A DNA stretch of 64,000 bases from Thamnidium elegans (GCA_025201345.1 JAIXMG010000005.1:186001-250000), one strand, 5' to 3'. Positions 34,315-45,534 are shown, counted from the stretch's first letter. Made by a program: numbers and translations. Notes: a model not told the origin generated them from the sequence alone.

Positions 34315-36062
34315 TCAACCCTCAAAGCACCACTCATATTGTTTAGCTAAAGCCTTCTTTTTCGACCTCAGCTTGGACAGTTCACCAAACTGTCTTACAC
34401 GTTGACGTAAAGCCAACCAAACAACATGAATATCATCATTACTCGACTTGTACGTCGTAATCATCTTTCTAACACGCACCAGGTTTTCATTTCTCAACTT
34501 TTTAAGTTCCAAAATACGTTCCTTTCTACGCCACATACCTCTGCCCAGCACAACTGCATCAAACAAACGCCAACGTCCTTGTAAATCCTTGAAATTTTCA
34601 TACCTTTGATCAATCGAGACCACATGATACCACGTAAACACGCCCAACGTAGCCAACGCAATAAAGAACCCAAAGAACGTACCGCCGAACAAACTAAACC
34701 ATCCCCAAATAAACGAGATCAAATAAATAACAGGAACCAAAGCCAATCCAAAAAAGATCTTGTTTTGAGCACGGACTTCTTCGTAGATTTCAAATCTACC
34801 TGCAAAGTAACCAGCAATGTATAAAGGTAGATGTGCTACAAGTCCAGGTAAAAATAACGGAAGGTCAATTAAGGATGCAATCGTACGTTGTAGTAATTCG
34901 ATCGTCGTAGATATAGCTGTAATGTTCTTTTCGTTGTATTTGGCAATTTGTGTATCCTTTAACAATAATGATTCTAGTTCTAATTTATATACAACTAGGC
35001 TTTTTTGAAGTTTAGCAATTTCTACATCTTGTTGACCGAGTGTATTCATGGCATTAATTAAGCTATAAATAATGTAAGTATATATATATATATCAGACGC
35101 CTAGATAAGCTATAATACCTTTGTGTAATGGGTATGTAATCTTTCATTAACCCATTCTCACCAGGGAATAATAACCATCTAGCCATATCAGCAGCATATT
35201 TACTATCCCAATCAGGTGCATTCACTGTCAATTTTTCCATGGCTTCTTCCGTCATTCTTGTTAATTGTTTAGCCGCTTTTTTGGGGTCCTCCAAGTACAA
35301 TGGAATTAACGGCTCGACTGGAATTGGCTTTCCGAATCTAGCTCAGTATTGTATTTAGGATATATGTTGCAATTTAAAATAAATAAACATTAACTTACTT
35401 TACAATCACCACACTGCGATATTTTGACTTATCGGGATAAACAATACCAACTGGTACAATAGGAGCAAACATTTGTTTACCTTCTTCAAAATTCATCTTT
35501 GCATATTCTAAAGCAGCCTTAATAAAAAAATAATCAGTAAAAGTAAAAAAAGAAAAAAAATCACATCATATATATATGAATTACATACAAAACTTGTACC
35601 GTCTTTAAATGTACCTAACCGAGGTAAAGTATGACTGGTTCCTTCAGGAAACACAGCAACTGCTTCACCTAACTTCAATACTTCAAAAGTAGAGGCATAT
35701 AATTTAGCATTATTTTTGGTCGTTCTGTCTACAGGTACAACACCACTATCACGTAAGAAAGAAGCTGCATAGGGTGATTTAAACATGGTATCTTTTGCCC
35801 AGTAATGAAGTCGTCTTTGGTTTGGAAATGTAACTGAGAGTACAGCAGGATCAATAATCATATTATGATGAGTTGCAGCACTATATATTATAAATTTTTA
35901 GTTCATTTAAAAACGAAATTGTCTATTGTATAGGTACATGATGAAGGGTTTGTTTTCTGGTGGAATGTTTTCTGTGTCTTCAAGTTTAATATCCGAAAAG
36001 AAGGACCATAAGGCACTTCTTGATATTAAGCATACCAACTCATGAGAGTTACCAAATGGCAT
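34315..36062 (-). CDS. Glycerol-3-phosphate/DHAP acyltransferase (Gpt2/Sct1-like PlsC family), 500 aa
   Basis: Five exons on the minus strand: 35938-36062, 35589-35880, 35399-35517, 35119-35337, 34315-35062 (1503 nt). PlsC domain: block I HHNMIIDP (H-x4-D, about residues 46-52), a block II-like GVVPVDR, block III FPEGTSH and block IV region IVPVGIVYPDK. The C-terminal half has two to three hydrophobic segments (LPLFLPGLVAHLPLYIAGY; FFGLALVPVIYLISFIWGW; GGTFFGFFIALATLGVFTW) and a basic helical tail. This layout is that of the fungal ER GAT enzymes, which make lysophosphatidic acid, the first step of glycerolipid synthesis. It is shorter than yeast Gpt2/Sct1 (about 750), lacking their C-terminal extension, so substrate choice is inferred. 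Confidence 0.85.
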
Positions 36063-36765
36063 TTTATTTTTTTTACTTAATAAAAAAAAAGTGTGCTTTT
36101 AAACAATAATTAATTTTTTTTTAAAAAAAGAACCGGACCTTTAAAAATAAATGATTTTCCCCCCCAAAAAAAGGTTCATTTTCTTTTCACTCACATGCTT
36201 CAATATCAGTTTGGTCATTTTTCAATCACTAAACTTGGATGACTTTTTTTTTTTTTTTTTTTTTTTTTTGGTTGAGTAGTTATACTAAAAAAGGACTATC
36301 CGCTTTCCTTGAAAAAGAAAAAAAAAGCGTCATTCTTTTTCTTGTATTTCGATTGTGATAAGAAAAAAGTTCCTTTCAAGGGTCACTCTATTAGTTTTTA
36401 ATTGACGTTTTTCTTGTATATAGAAATTGCGTATCTCTTCCGGGGATAAAATAGATATATGTTGCATTATTGTTGATATGCATATAAAAATATGTACTAG
36501 AACGAAATAAGTAACCAATTAGTTAATTCCAATACACAGAATTGCAAATCCCCTACGAAAAAAAGCAAAATACTCGCATTAATGTTAAATTAATACATTC
36601 GAACAAGATTATCATGTAAGCTTTATCATAGTATAAATTCAGGAAACACCAAACCCTAACCTTTTTTTTTATATATCACGATTTGAAGGCCCGTCATTTT
36701 GTTTTTTTCTGTTGTACCTTGCTCGTTTTATTTTGATTTCTTTTTTATCTTTTTTTGAATAAAAT
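36063..36765. promoter_or_regulatory. Divergent promoter region, acyltransferase / FAHD1
   Basis: 703 bp between diverging start codons, with a T-run of about 27 at 36243-36269, several A/T tracts and no supported gene. Confidence 0.45.
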
Positions 36766-37804
36766 ATGTCTGCGCGTACTTTTTTAACAAGTGGTAAAAA
36801 AATTGTTGCCATCGGTAGAAACTTTAGGTAACAAAACATACACGATATAAGAAAACTTTTATACTTACACACAAACAAGTGAACACGCTAAAGAGTTGGG
36901 TAATGCAGTTCCCAAGTCTCCCTTCTTTTTCTTGAAGCCTACCAGTTCTTATGTCGCTAATGGTGGAACTATCGAAATTCCTTCAGGTTGTGATGTTCAT
37001 CACGAGAGTAAGTATATATATATATATATTTTCTTTTTTAGTAAATACCACTAAAACTTGTGTATTAGTTGAATTGGCAGTTGTTATGGGAAAGGAAACC
37101 CGTGATTGTCCTGCTTCTCAAGCCATGGATAATGTTGCCGGTAAGTTGATTTTTTTTAAAAATAGAATTGTATAGAATATTGACACTGCGAGAAAAAAAG
37201 GTTTTGCTTTAGCAATTGATTGTACAGCCAGAAATCTTCAGGTACATCACTTTATATATTTGTTGTCATGGTTTTGTCATGGTTACTGATTGAATTTCTG
37301 ATTAATTAGAATGAGGCAAAGAAGAAGGGTTTACCTTGGAGTGCAGCAAAGGGATTTGATACTTTCACACCTATCAGGTAAAGTATAAGTTATGCAACAG
37401 AGTAATAGAAAATTAACCTAATTTTTCTTTAAAGTGAATTTGTTCCCAAGGATAGTTTCACTGATACCAACGATATTGATCTTTGGCTCAAGGTCAACGA
37501 CAAGTTCCGTCAACAAGGAAATACTAAAGACATGATCTTCAAGTAAAGTTTTATTAGCATGTATGTTTAAATTGAGGTTAAATTTTTATCCATTAGGATT
37601 CCTTCTCTTATCGAGTACGTTTCTTCGATCATGAAATTGGAAGCCGGCGATGTTTTACTTACAGGTACTCCCTCCGGCGTCTTTTCTATGAAACACGGTG
37701 ATGTTGTTACTGCTGGCATGAAACCCGGTAAAGCAGAAAAGGATATTGTTAATTTAAAGCTTAATGTTGCTGATAGAAAGGGACTTTTCAAACTTTCGGA
37801 ATAA
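36766..37804 (+). CDS. FAHD1: Fumarylacetoacetate hydrolase-domain protein (FAHD1-like acylpyruvase), 228 aa
   Basis: Seven exons: 36766-36827, 36880-37007, 37069-37140, 37201-37241, 37310-37377, 37435-37542, 37597-37804 (687 nt); exon 4 is 41 nt and its acceptor is AAAG rather than TAG, chosen because it restores AGFALAIDCTARN. Family motifs: IVAIGRNF, FFFLKPTSSYV, the metal-binding HHEIEL, KGLPWSAAKGFDTFTPISEFVP and LEAGDVLLTGTPSGV. FAHD1 hydrolyses acylpyruvates and decarboxylates oxaloacetate in mitochondria, using Mg2+. Length equals human FAHD1 (about 224). The start MSARTFLTSGKK is short but could act as a mitochondrial signal. Confidence 0.93.
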
Positions 37805-37959
37805 ACTTTTTTTTTTAATGCAGTGTAAATAATTTTTACGCCTAGTCACACTGTCGTGTGTATGTATATGATCAAAAATATTTTTTTATTTTATTTTCGT
37901 AAACCGAAAGGCTTTCTCTTCCCTTTTTTTTTTTGATACCCTTTTACATACTAATATAA

Positions 37960-38536
37960 ATGACAGATAATACAGAGTCATTATTGTTTTGGATAGAACA
38001 AGAACCCGCCGACAAGTTTGTTCACACATGTATTTTTTTTTTTAAAACATGCTAACATTGTTAATTTTTTTTTTTAGTGCTGATGGTATTTATTTACCTC
38101 CTGATACACCTGTAGGTCGCCTTTCACATAAAACACAAAGTCAAATAAACAAGAATCAGGAATTAAAGAAACAAAGAGCCATTGCAAGATTAAAAGCAGT
38201 TCATTTAGAAAACCTGTGTAATTTTAGAAAGACCTTTGCCGGTCTTATCGTCCGCGATCAACTACCTAATCAACATAAAGAATATTTGGAGTTTGTTAGT
38301 TCGGATACTTGCTTAAAAGAGAATTTATCAGACATTTTGGAATTAATTGGCGATATCGATAAAATAAAACAAGACGAGTCAGCTGCAGACATCGTACAAT
38401 CCTTACAAGTGAAAGATACAACAACTAAAGAAATGCAACAAGAGTTATATTTAAAGGAACAAGTGAGAGTGAAATATGCTCAAGTGTTAGAAGTACAGGC
38501 AAAAAATTGTATTAGTGAATTATTCTTCTGTGAATT

Positions 38537-38571
<35 letters not shown>

Positions 38572-38708
38572 CGTAGGAGCAATTTAATAATCAGCAACAT
38601 CAAATAACAAGTCAATACTATAAGTTACTATATTTACTAAAACCGTCTATAGCACGTTCACCTATAGAATCCGAATCACCACAACCCTCTCCACCTCATG
38701 AACAATAA
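37960..38708 (+). CDS. Coiled-coil protein of unknown family, 200 aa
   Basis: Three exons: 37960-38015, 38078-38492, 38577-38708 (603 nt). The first donor is AA|GTTTGT and the second GAA|GTACAG; a GC donor 6 nt further on (CAG|GCAAAA) would add two residues and keep the frame. The second intron contains about 30 consecutive T before its CGTAG acceptor. The protein is mainly helical with a likely coiled coil (RAIARLKAVHLENLCNFRKTF; MQQELYLKEQVRVKYAQVLE), a nearly proline-free core and a Ser/Pro-rich end. No membrane segment or signal peptide. I do not recognise it; it resembles small subunits of tethering or cytoskeletal complexes only in general character. Its 3' end lies 25 bp from the end of HARS. 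Confidence 0.65.
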
Positions 38709-38733
38709 AATATATTTTTTTTTTCATTTATAT

Positions 38734-40282
38734 TTATTGTATCAAATCTATCTTTTGTTTTAATTCTTGAATCATATCTTTACGATCAATTATACTTCCA
38801 CCGCCTTGATTTTGATCTTTTACTCTCATATCTTTAATTCTAACCTTGGCATTTTCCAATTCATCTTTTCCTAAAATCACTGCAAAAGGAATTTGTTCCT
38901 TTTCGCAAGCAAGCCATTGTTTCTCCAACTTGGGTTTATTCTTGAGCATAAAAGATGCTTTGATTCCTGCCTCCCAAAGTTCGTTCACTAATGCCATACG
39001 TTCTTTCAATAAACCATCTCCTACCGAAATAATATATACTTGTGTAGCTGTACTCTTGATCTTTTCCATATTTTGTCGTGCCATCAAGATGGAAAACACA
39101 CGTTCTACACCAACAGAGACACCGACGCACGGGATCGTCTTGGACTTCCCGTTTTTATTGGTACCTGAAAACATACCAACTAAATCATCGTATCTTCCAC
39201 CTGCTGCAATTGAACCCACACCCTCTGATTCAGTTTGTACTGCTTCATAAATAATACCCGTATAATAATCTAACCCTCTTGCTAAACTAAGATCTAAATG
39301 AACTCGATCCTTGACATTGAAAACGTCTAAAAACTCTAATAATAATCTGACATCAGCAACACCTTGAGAAGCAGATGCATTCTTCATAAATTCCACATCG
39401 TTTTGTAAATACTGTAATAAACTTGCCGTATCCTTTCCTTTCAACCCTTCTACATAAGTACCGATACGATCCGCAACAGACTCATCCAACCCCTTTTCAA
39501 CTGTCATTTCCTTTTTAACATCTTGCCAACTTAATTTATCCAATTTGTCTACAGCCGAAGAAATCGATCGAATCTTGTTACTTGGTACACCAGACACTTG
39601 AAAGATACCATCTAATATTTGTCGATGATTTAATTTGATTTTAAATTTAATATCTACAGCATCCAACGTCTCACACAAGATCTTCAACACCTCTGCATCT
39701 GGAATCATGGGATCGTACTGCCCTGCAATGTCAAAATCGCACTGATAGAATTCTCTTAAACGCCCTTTCGTCATGACAGGTTGATCCCGACGATACACTT
39801 TAGCAATTTGGTACCGTTTCATCTGTTGCGCATCTTTTTTGCCTTGCATAGCCAAATAACGTGCAAACGGAACCGTAAGATCGTATCTTAACGAACAGTC
39901 CTCACCGCCTTGATTGGCTAAATCGTAAATCAGTTTACTATCTTCACCGTATTTGCCAGATAAGATATCTCGCATTTCAAACACGGGTGTGTCAATGGTG
40001 ACAGCGCCATGACGTTGGAATATATTGGTTATGGTCGCAAACAGCGAATTACGGATTGTCATTTCTTTTTCGTCATAGTCTCGTGTACCCTTTGGTGTCT
40101 TTAATTGAAACTATGTATATGTTTTTTTTAGTTGCAGCTGTATTTTTGAGGATAAAAGTAAAACTTACTTGTGCTTTTTTATCTAGGTATATAATATATA
40201 AAAAAAGTTAATGACCACATAAAGTCAAATAGATCACAAGCAGTTTTTTTTTTCTCGTTGAATCACCTTGTATAGTTGTCAT
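38734..40282 (-). CDS. HARS: Histidyl-tRNA synthetase, 468 aa
   Basis: Three exons on the minus strand: 40267-40282 (16 nt), 40169-40182 (14-nt micro-exon) and 38734-40110 (1407 nt). The main exon opens [12 protein letters not shown], motif 1 region of HisRS, followed by [13 protein letters not shown], motif 2 [15 protein letters not shown], the HisA motif ARGLDYYTG, the motif 3 region and a C-terminal anticodon-binding domain ([26 protein letters not shown]). The two tiny 5' exons are inferred: they give MTTIQDKKAQ joined in frame to FQLKTPKG, matching the basic, AQ-ending lead seen in eukaryotic HARS. Role: charges tRNA-His. Fungal HARS often makes cytosolic and mitochondrial forms from two starts; no obvious upstream presequence is seen here. 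Confidence 0.93.
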
Positions 40283-41964
40283 GGAACGACACGATATCGA
40301 TACAAGATTCTTTCTTGTATTGAATAAACTAAAACTTTTAAGCATTTTTTTTTTTATTTTTTTTTAAGCAAGAATAGAGAGAGGGGGGGAGGTTGAAGGT
40401 TAAAAAATAAAAAAGATCAAGTTTTTTTTTTAAAAGTCAGAGAACGTTTTCTTTGATGTGGTCGAATGATGTGGTTAAAACACCTTTTGAGAGAGACATC
40501 ATTGTTTATACACAATAGACCCCGAAAGTATCACTTCTTTTTTACAATGTGTACAGCTAGTTTCATAAACAAAGAAACTTTCTTTGCAGCATAAAATAAT
40601 AAACCTCATCTATCATAATCAAATGAACTATTTAAACCTCTTTTTTTTTATATATATATTTTACAAGTCATTTTTCTCTCTTTCTTTCTTCATAATGAAA
40701 TCAAGCAAGTAATTCATTTTTTTTCTGTACAATCTTTTTACTAACTTTTATATATATATATAGCACTTTCTACTTTCTATATTTCCTTACAATTATCAAA
40801 CGTCCATTCTCGTACCAAAGATTCTTTATTCCAAGAAATAAACGGATTGCATATAACGGGTTTATTGCATTTTTTTCAAAAGTAAATATCTACAACAACA
40901 ACAAAAAAAAAGTCATTATGTTTGTATTTTAATGCGGTAGTAGATTTCTTACTTCTTTCGACGAGTTTTACGCATCGGGGCAGTTTCCAGTAACTAACGC
41001 CGAGGGCTGTCTCTATCTACGCTTATCGAGACTAGGGTAAGCTTAAAGCATTTGAAACTATTTTATACTCTCTCTTATTCCAGTTTTTTTTTTTATATAT
41101 TACAAATCAAACTTCTGTAGGTTCCAGATAGATCCCAAATCGTCCTCGGTAAGGTTTAAAGGAAAAGCAAAATCAGTAAACACATTTAACATATTTTTTT
41201 TTTTTTGTAGTCTTGGCAAGTAATACTAGTACAATGTCTTCTGCTGCTGCTATTATATCCTCCGTGAATCAACAGCTCAAAACGGAAGCTCGAGGGCCTC
41301 TGTGTTGCATCCAGTAGAACTGAATTACAACCTTATGCGAAGGGTTAGATTGCACAAATCCTAGCGAGATGGTGTGATATTAACGGTTATTAAAAAAAGA
41401 AATACCAAAAAATAAAAAGTAAAATAACGAATAATTATCAGACTGAGAATAGATGTCCTTTTTATTATTGAAAAAGTGTGCTTTATATGCATATGATGGG
41501 TTGAATAAGCGCGTATCATTAATGTGAGATTTAGACAGCTCTAGCAAGACATTAATAAATGAGCAATTTGGAAAGATAGATAGATTCTTTAGAAAGTCAA
41601 TCACAATAGCAGCAATGTATATAGTTAACCGCTATGAAATATCGCCAGTTAGCGGTAAAAAAAAAGAGAGATTATTGCACGTACCACGAGATAGAATATG
41701 AAGGCAAAGGCTCATGCTATGTATCCATTTGATTTGTAAGTAATAAAAATTAATCTTCACTTTCAATTGATGTTTTTTTTTATCTTCTTTCTTTTGGCCT
41801 TGTTTAACAATGATTTTGCCTACAAGTAAGTATATTTTACCTTTATACGATATGTACACATCGTGATATCTATTGAAAGGCTTTATATGTGACAAACATT
41901 AAGGTTTGAAGCAATTTAATGATGGTGATACTTACGTTACCATATTTTTCGCGTTGTCTGAAAG
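40283..41964. other. Intergenic region with possible spliced transcript
   Basis: 1.7 kb upstream of HARS. Between 40690 and 41340 there are several in-order splice-like pairs (listed in findings). The rest is AT-rich. No recognised protein. Confidence 0.4.
40692..41310 (+). other. Possible spliced transcription unit, product unassigned
   Basis: ATGAAATCAAGCAA|GTAATT (40694) with acceptor TATATATAG (~40763), then an open frame to a GTAAATATC donor (~40882) and acceptor GGTAGTAG (~40949), gives about 62 codons (MKSSNTFYFLYFLTIIKRP..., ending ...VSSN stop). Downstream are more donor/acceptor-like pairs (AGG|GTAAGC ~41035, TGTAG ~41119; TCG|GTAAGG ~41148, TTGTAG ~41210). A small, basic, aromatic-rich protein or a non-coding transcript are both possible. 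Confidence 0.3.
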
Positions 41965-42545
41965 GATAGCACATGCAAGTTAAACGCGAGTTTTTTTTTT
42001 TTTGACAATCCCTTATTTCGCTTATGTCTCAAATATAAGAATTAGAGACGTTTTTCAAAACTTCGAAAAAAAAAAAAGGCTTGAATATATTTGTTGACAA
42101 AAACATTTCTTTGATCAAACAGTTTATGAAATAATTCGATAATGCTGCCGACAGTAAAAAGAATTTGCTTACAAAATTCAGATATGAGTACAACAAAATC
42201 TTTCCCAAAGCAAAAAGATGTCCCTCCATGATTCTAGATTTCGACACATTATGGTCTCAAGCACATGCTGACAAGGCCTTAGAAATTGAAAAAAAAAACA
42301 AACTTTCTATACCTCTATTGCAATCAACCACTGAATCATTGACGCAAAGGATGAATACGCAGGATATTAACAACAATATTGATAGTTCAGAGCCCAGTGA
42401 TAGCGAGGAAGAAACGTTTACTACAAACGAAGAAGCCTTTTCAAGTCGCATTAGTTTAAGTGAAGAGACGCCTTCATATCTTTAAGAATTCCGAAAATTT
42501 CAATATAAATCATTTTCAAAAGCAAAAACAGATGGATTATTTGTT
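41965..42545 (+). repeat. Long inverted repeat, left arm (~581 bp)
   Basis: Near-perfect inverted copy of 42671-43248. Differences seen are one substitution (GTTAAACGCGAG against GTTAGACGCGAG) and homopolymer lengths. Carries the ORF at 42135-42485 and continues beyond it. The arms are separated by a 125-nt spacer. Confidence 0.95.
42135..42485 (+). pseudogene. ORF fragment carried in the left arm of the inverted repeat
   Basis: An open frame without clear start encodes NLLTKFRYEYNKIFPKAKRC..., then a Ser/Glu-rich part ending at TAA 42483. After the stop the same frame stays open for 33 codons (EFRKFQYKSFSKAKTDGLFV...) to a GTAAGT donor at about 42569; a CCCGCAG acceptor lies at about 42630. 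It looks like part of a spliced gene broken by an in-frame stop. An identical copy sits on the minus strand at 42731-43051. Family not recognised. Confidence 0.5.
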
Positions 42546-42670
42546 AATAGCAATATGTTTGAAATACTGTAAGTAAAAAGTTTTGATTCAATGTAACATA
42601 ATTAATGACACATTGTTCTCCCGCAGCTCACTTCAAAATGTTGTTTTGTTGAAAAAAAACCACACGTATG

Positions 42671-43248
42671 AACAAATAATCCATCTGTTTTTGCTTTTGA
42701 AAATGATTTATATTGAAATTTTCGGAATTCTTAAAGATATGAAGGCGTCTCTTCACTTAAACTAATGCGACTTGAAAAGGCTTCTTCGTTTGTAGTAAAC
42801 GTTTCTTCCTCGCTATCACTGGGCTCTGAACTATCAATATTGTTGTTAATATCCTGCGTATTCATCCTTTGCGTCAATGATTCAGTGGTTGATTGCAATA
42901 GAGGTATAGAAAGTTTGTTTTTTTTTTCAATTTCTAAGGCCTTGTCAGCATGTGCTTGAGACCATAATGTGTCGAAATCTAGAATCATGGAGGGACATCT
43001 TTTTGCTTTGGGAAAGATTTTGTTGTACTCATATCTGAATTTTGTAAGCAAATTCTTTTTACTGTCGGCAGCATTATCGAATTATTTCATAAACTGTTTG
43101 ATCAAAGAAATGTTTTTGTCAACAAATATATTCAAGCCTTTTTTTTTTTCGAAGTTTTGAAAAACGTCTCTAATTCTTATATTTGAGACATAAGCGAAAT
43201 AAGGGATTGTCAAAAAAAAAAACTCGCGTCTAACTTGCATGTGCTATC
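42671..43248 (-). repeat. Long inverted repeat, right arm (~578 bp)
   Basis: Inverted copy of 41965-42545; begins AACAAATAATCCATCTG and ends GTGCTATC. The ORF copy on the minus strand (42731-43051) is identical in protein sequence. The right arm lacks the exon end and intron present after the left arm. Confidence 0.95.
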
Positions 43249-43315
43249 ATGTCTAAACCCAGACTTCAGTCACACCTCAAAACGTATACAATACGCGTCG
43301 TTTTCTTTTTTCTCT

Positions 43316-43422
43316 TGCGAATAAAAGAAATCCTGTAAATCGAGAGCCGTAAGCTTTACCAAGCGGAAGCCGTTTTGTCTGGTACAAGGTGAGCACAGAA
43401 GCCCTTGCTTCTTTTATTCGCA
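43316..43422. repeat. 14-bp perfect inverted repeat
   Basis: TGCGAATAAAAGAA (43316-43329) and TTCTTTTATTCGCA (43409-43422) flank 79 bp. The short enclosed segment also includes AAGCGGAAGCCG. It may be the remains of a small inverted-repeat element; no target-site duplication was verified. Confidence 0.5.
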
Positions 43423-43773
43423 TTTGACCGATGAGGAACACGGCGTACTATTTGTCAGCGTATTAACGGTTATTTCATTTGCTTCACTCGTCGTTTTTCT
43501 GTTTGTTATTCTCCATGGCAATTCCATTGTGACTAGTTATGCAAGCTAAAACAAGCAAAGCTGTTTCCTTCATGCTGTATCCGTAACTTAAAAATCGTTA
43601 TAACGCCTGGCAATCCGACGTTACTATTTAATATATCTTCTCTGAACCAGTTGGGATCTCATAAATAACTGTTTACTTTTCGTCTTGAATAAATCTTCAG
43701 TCTACTTTTAGCGCAAATCCGACAAGGCCGTTCTTAAGCATTAAGGAGCCGCTGTAATTTAAATTTTATTTAT

Positions 43774-44599
43774 AAAGTTCGCTTTCCAAAGAACTAAAAT
43801 CCGTTTTTGTAAACTGCCGTTGTTTTTCTTTTCATAATTTTTCTTGACCTTATTTGAAATGAGCAACAACTTTTTTTATGAAGATGGACAAGGGAACATT
43901 GCTGATGAACAAGGAAATGAGGCAATCGATTATGAGGAGGAGATAAATCCTTTCAATGCTGAATCTTTATTGACTGCTTCTCGATACTCACGATGTTATT
44001 TCGACTTAGATAAAGAAGCCGTTTAAGCCTAAAAAAAGTGAAGGTCGATGGAAATAAGAAAAGAAGGAAGACTGTGACAAAAGCTTTGCCATAAGGATCT
44101 GTCACAGGGTATTATATGAGATTTAATTCAAAGACATTTGATATGGACAGGCTTCCTGAAATGAAAAACTTATACATCAAGGATAATGGACCAATTCATA
44201 CCTCCCAGAGTATCACGAGTTTAACCGAGTTAAGAGGCTATAGAGCTATATCTCTCCCTCCGTATTCTCCTGAACTCAATCTAATTGAAAATTTCTGGTC
44301 AGTCATAAAGAATTCAATGGAACGAAGTGTTTTTCGAGAAACAGAAAATTTAAAAACTAGAATTAGTGAAGTTAGTGAAAGCATTAGCAGAAAGACCCTT
44401 AATATTGCTCAACACTGTTAACAATTTCCAGAAATACCTCAATAAAGAACTTCTCTAGTTTAAAAAAACATTTATGTGTTTAACATTGAGTCATGCAAAA
44501 GCGAATTTGGACAGTTTACAAAAACGAACTTTAGCCAATCAAAAGCGAGCTTTGGGCAATAAAAAAAAATGGAATTCAGTTCTTTGGAAAGCGAACTTT
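43774..44599 (+). mobile_element. Internally deleted DDE (Tc1/mariner-like) DNA transposon with 29-bp terminal inverted repeats
   Basis: Left end 43774-43802 (AAAGTTCGCTTTCCAAAGAA...) and right end 44571-44599 are inverted copies, 27 of 29 bases alike. Between them: an N-terminal-like ORF at 43859-44026 (acidic, EDGQGNIADEQGNEAIDYEE) and a DDE endonuclease end at 44116-44421. The element is only 826 bp, so the catalytic first aspartate region and DNA-binding domain are mostly missing: a non-autonomous relic. Related 15-bp motifs (AAAACGAACTTTAGCC; AAAGCGAGCTTTGGG; AAAGCGAATTTGG) recur at 44500-44560 as subterminal repeats. A TA duplication could not be confirmed, so the true right border may differ. 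Confidence 0.75.
44116..44421 (+). pseudogene. Transposase fragment, C-terminal part of a DDE superfamily endonuclease
   Basis: About 101 residues with the pattern of the last two catalytic acids of Tc1/mariner/IS630 enzymes: IKDNGPIHTS supplies the second aspartate and LPPYSPELNLIENFWSVIK the glutamate, 35 residues or so later. The upstream first-D block is absent and the frame is stopped on both sides. Not functional on its own. Confidence 0.85.
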
Positions 44600-45047
44600 G
44601 GGTGTGGAGTCACTGTACTTTATATCTGGATAAGCTTTGTGTTACTTGGCATGGACAAATATTCTTGGTCAAAAAGACAAAAAGAAGTGTGCTTGTGTCT
44701 TTTATTTTGCAATTCCCGTCAATTATTTCTGAAAATGCCAATTTCCATAGGTTTGACTGTACTAAGTATCGTATGAAAATCACAGCCACTTGTCACATGC
44801 CATAGATTTTTTTTTTTTTTTTTTTTTTTTGGTATAAATAATCGTCAAGCTACGGCACTCTTTAAACCGTAATACTACAGGCAACCTTTCTCTTGCGGCT
44901 CATGGAGGATGGACTTGATCCTTAAAAAGATGACGGAAGGTTATTTGGTGATGGAAGGACGGTATGTTCACCAAAAATCTGTCCACTCAGTTGTGAGACT
45001 TGACGCATCCTTGGCGTGACGATTTCAGTTGTACTGCGGCATGCAAA

Positions 45048-45154
45048 TGATCACATTTGATATTGCTTTGCAAAAGTCACATTAGACATTGCTTTGCGAT
45101 TGATCACATTCGATTTTACTTCGCAATTGATCTCATTTGCTGTTGCGTTGCAAT
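45048..45154. repeat. Four-copy 27-bp minisatellite
   Basis: Units at 45048-45074, 45075-45100, 45101-45127 and 45128-45154 follow TGATCACATTTGATATTGC-type sequence ending in TTGCAAT; the units differ at several positions each and one is 26 bp. It lies just outside the transposon relic. Confidence 0.8.
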
Positions 45155-45534
45155 TGTATGTCTCTAAACTGATACGCCTCTTCAAATGAGAAGCAAGGAA
45201 AGAAGAACTTGGGCAATGAAAGATGGAACTTGGTCGATAAAAAGATGACATAACGTTATTGTTTGATGAAGGACATTGTAAGTCGAACAATTTCGTTGTT
45301 CCCATTCAGTTATGTGAGACTCGAGGCCCGTCCATGGCATGACACACTCCCGTCCCTGTGCCACATGTATTTGTGACCACTTTGAGGGAAGTCCCAGAAC
45401 TGTTATTTCTTTCGATTAGTTTAATACTTGTGATATTAAAGGTATACTTTTGATTAAATATAAAAAAACAAATGATGCAGTCTATCTAACGATAAGGGTA
45501 CTTGTAACTGAATGCCCTAATGCTTTCTTTTTTT

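Noticed and set aside
38846..39250. Plus-strand ORF opposite histidyl-tRNA synthetase
   Set aside because: Antisense of the conserved HARS exon; no recognisable protein.
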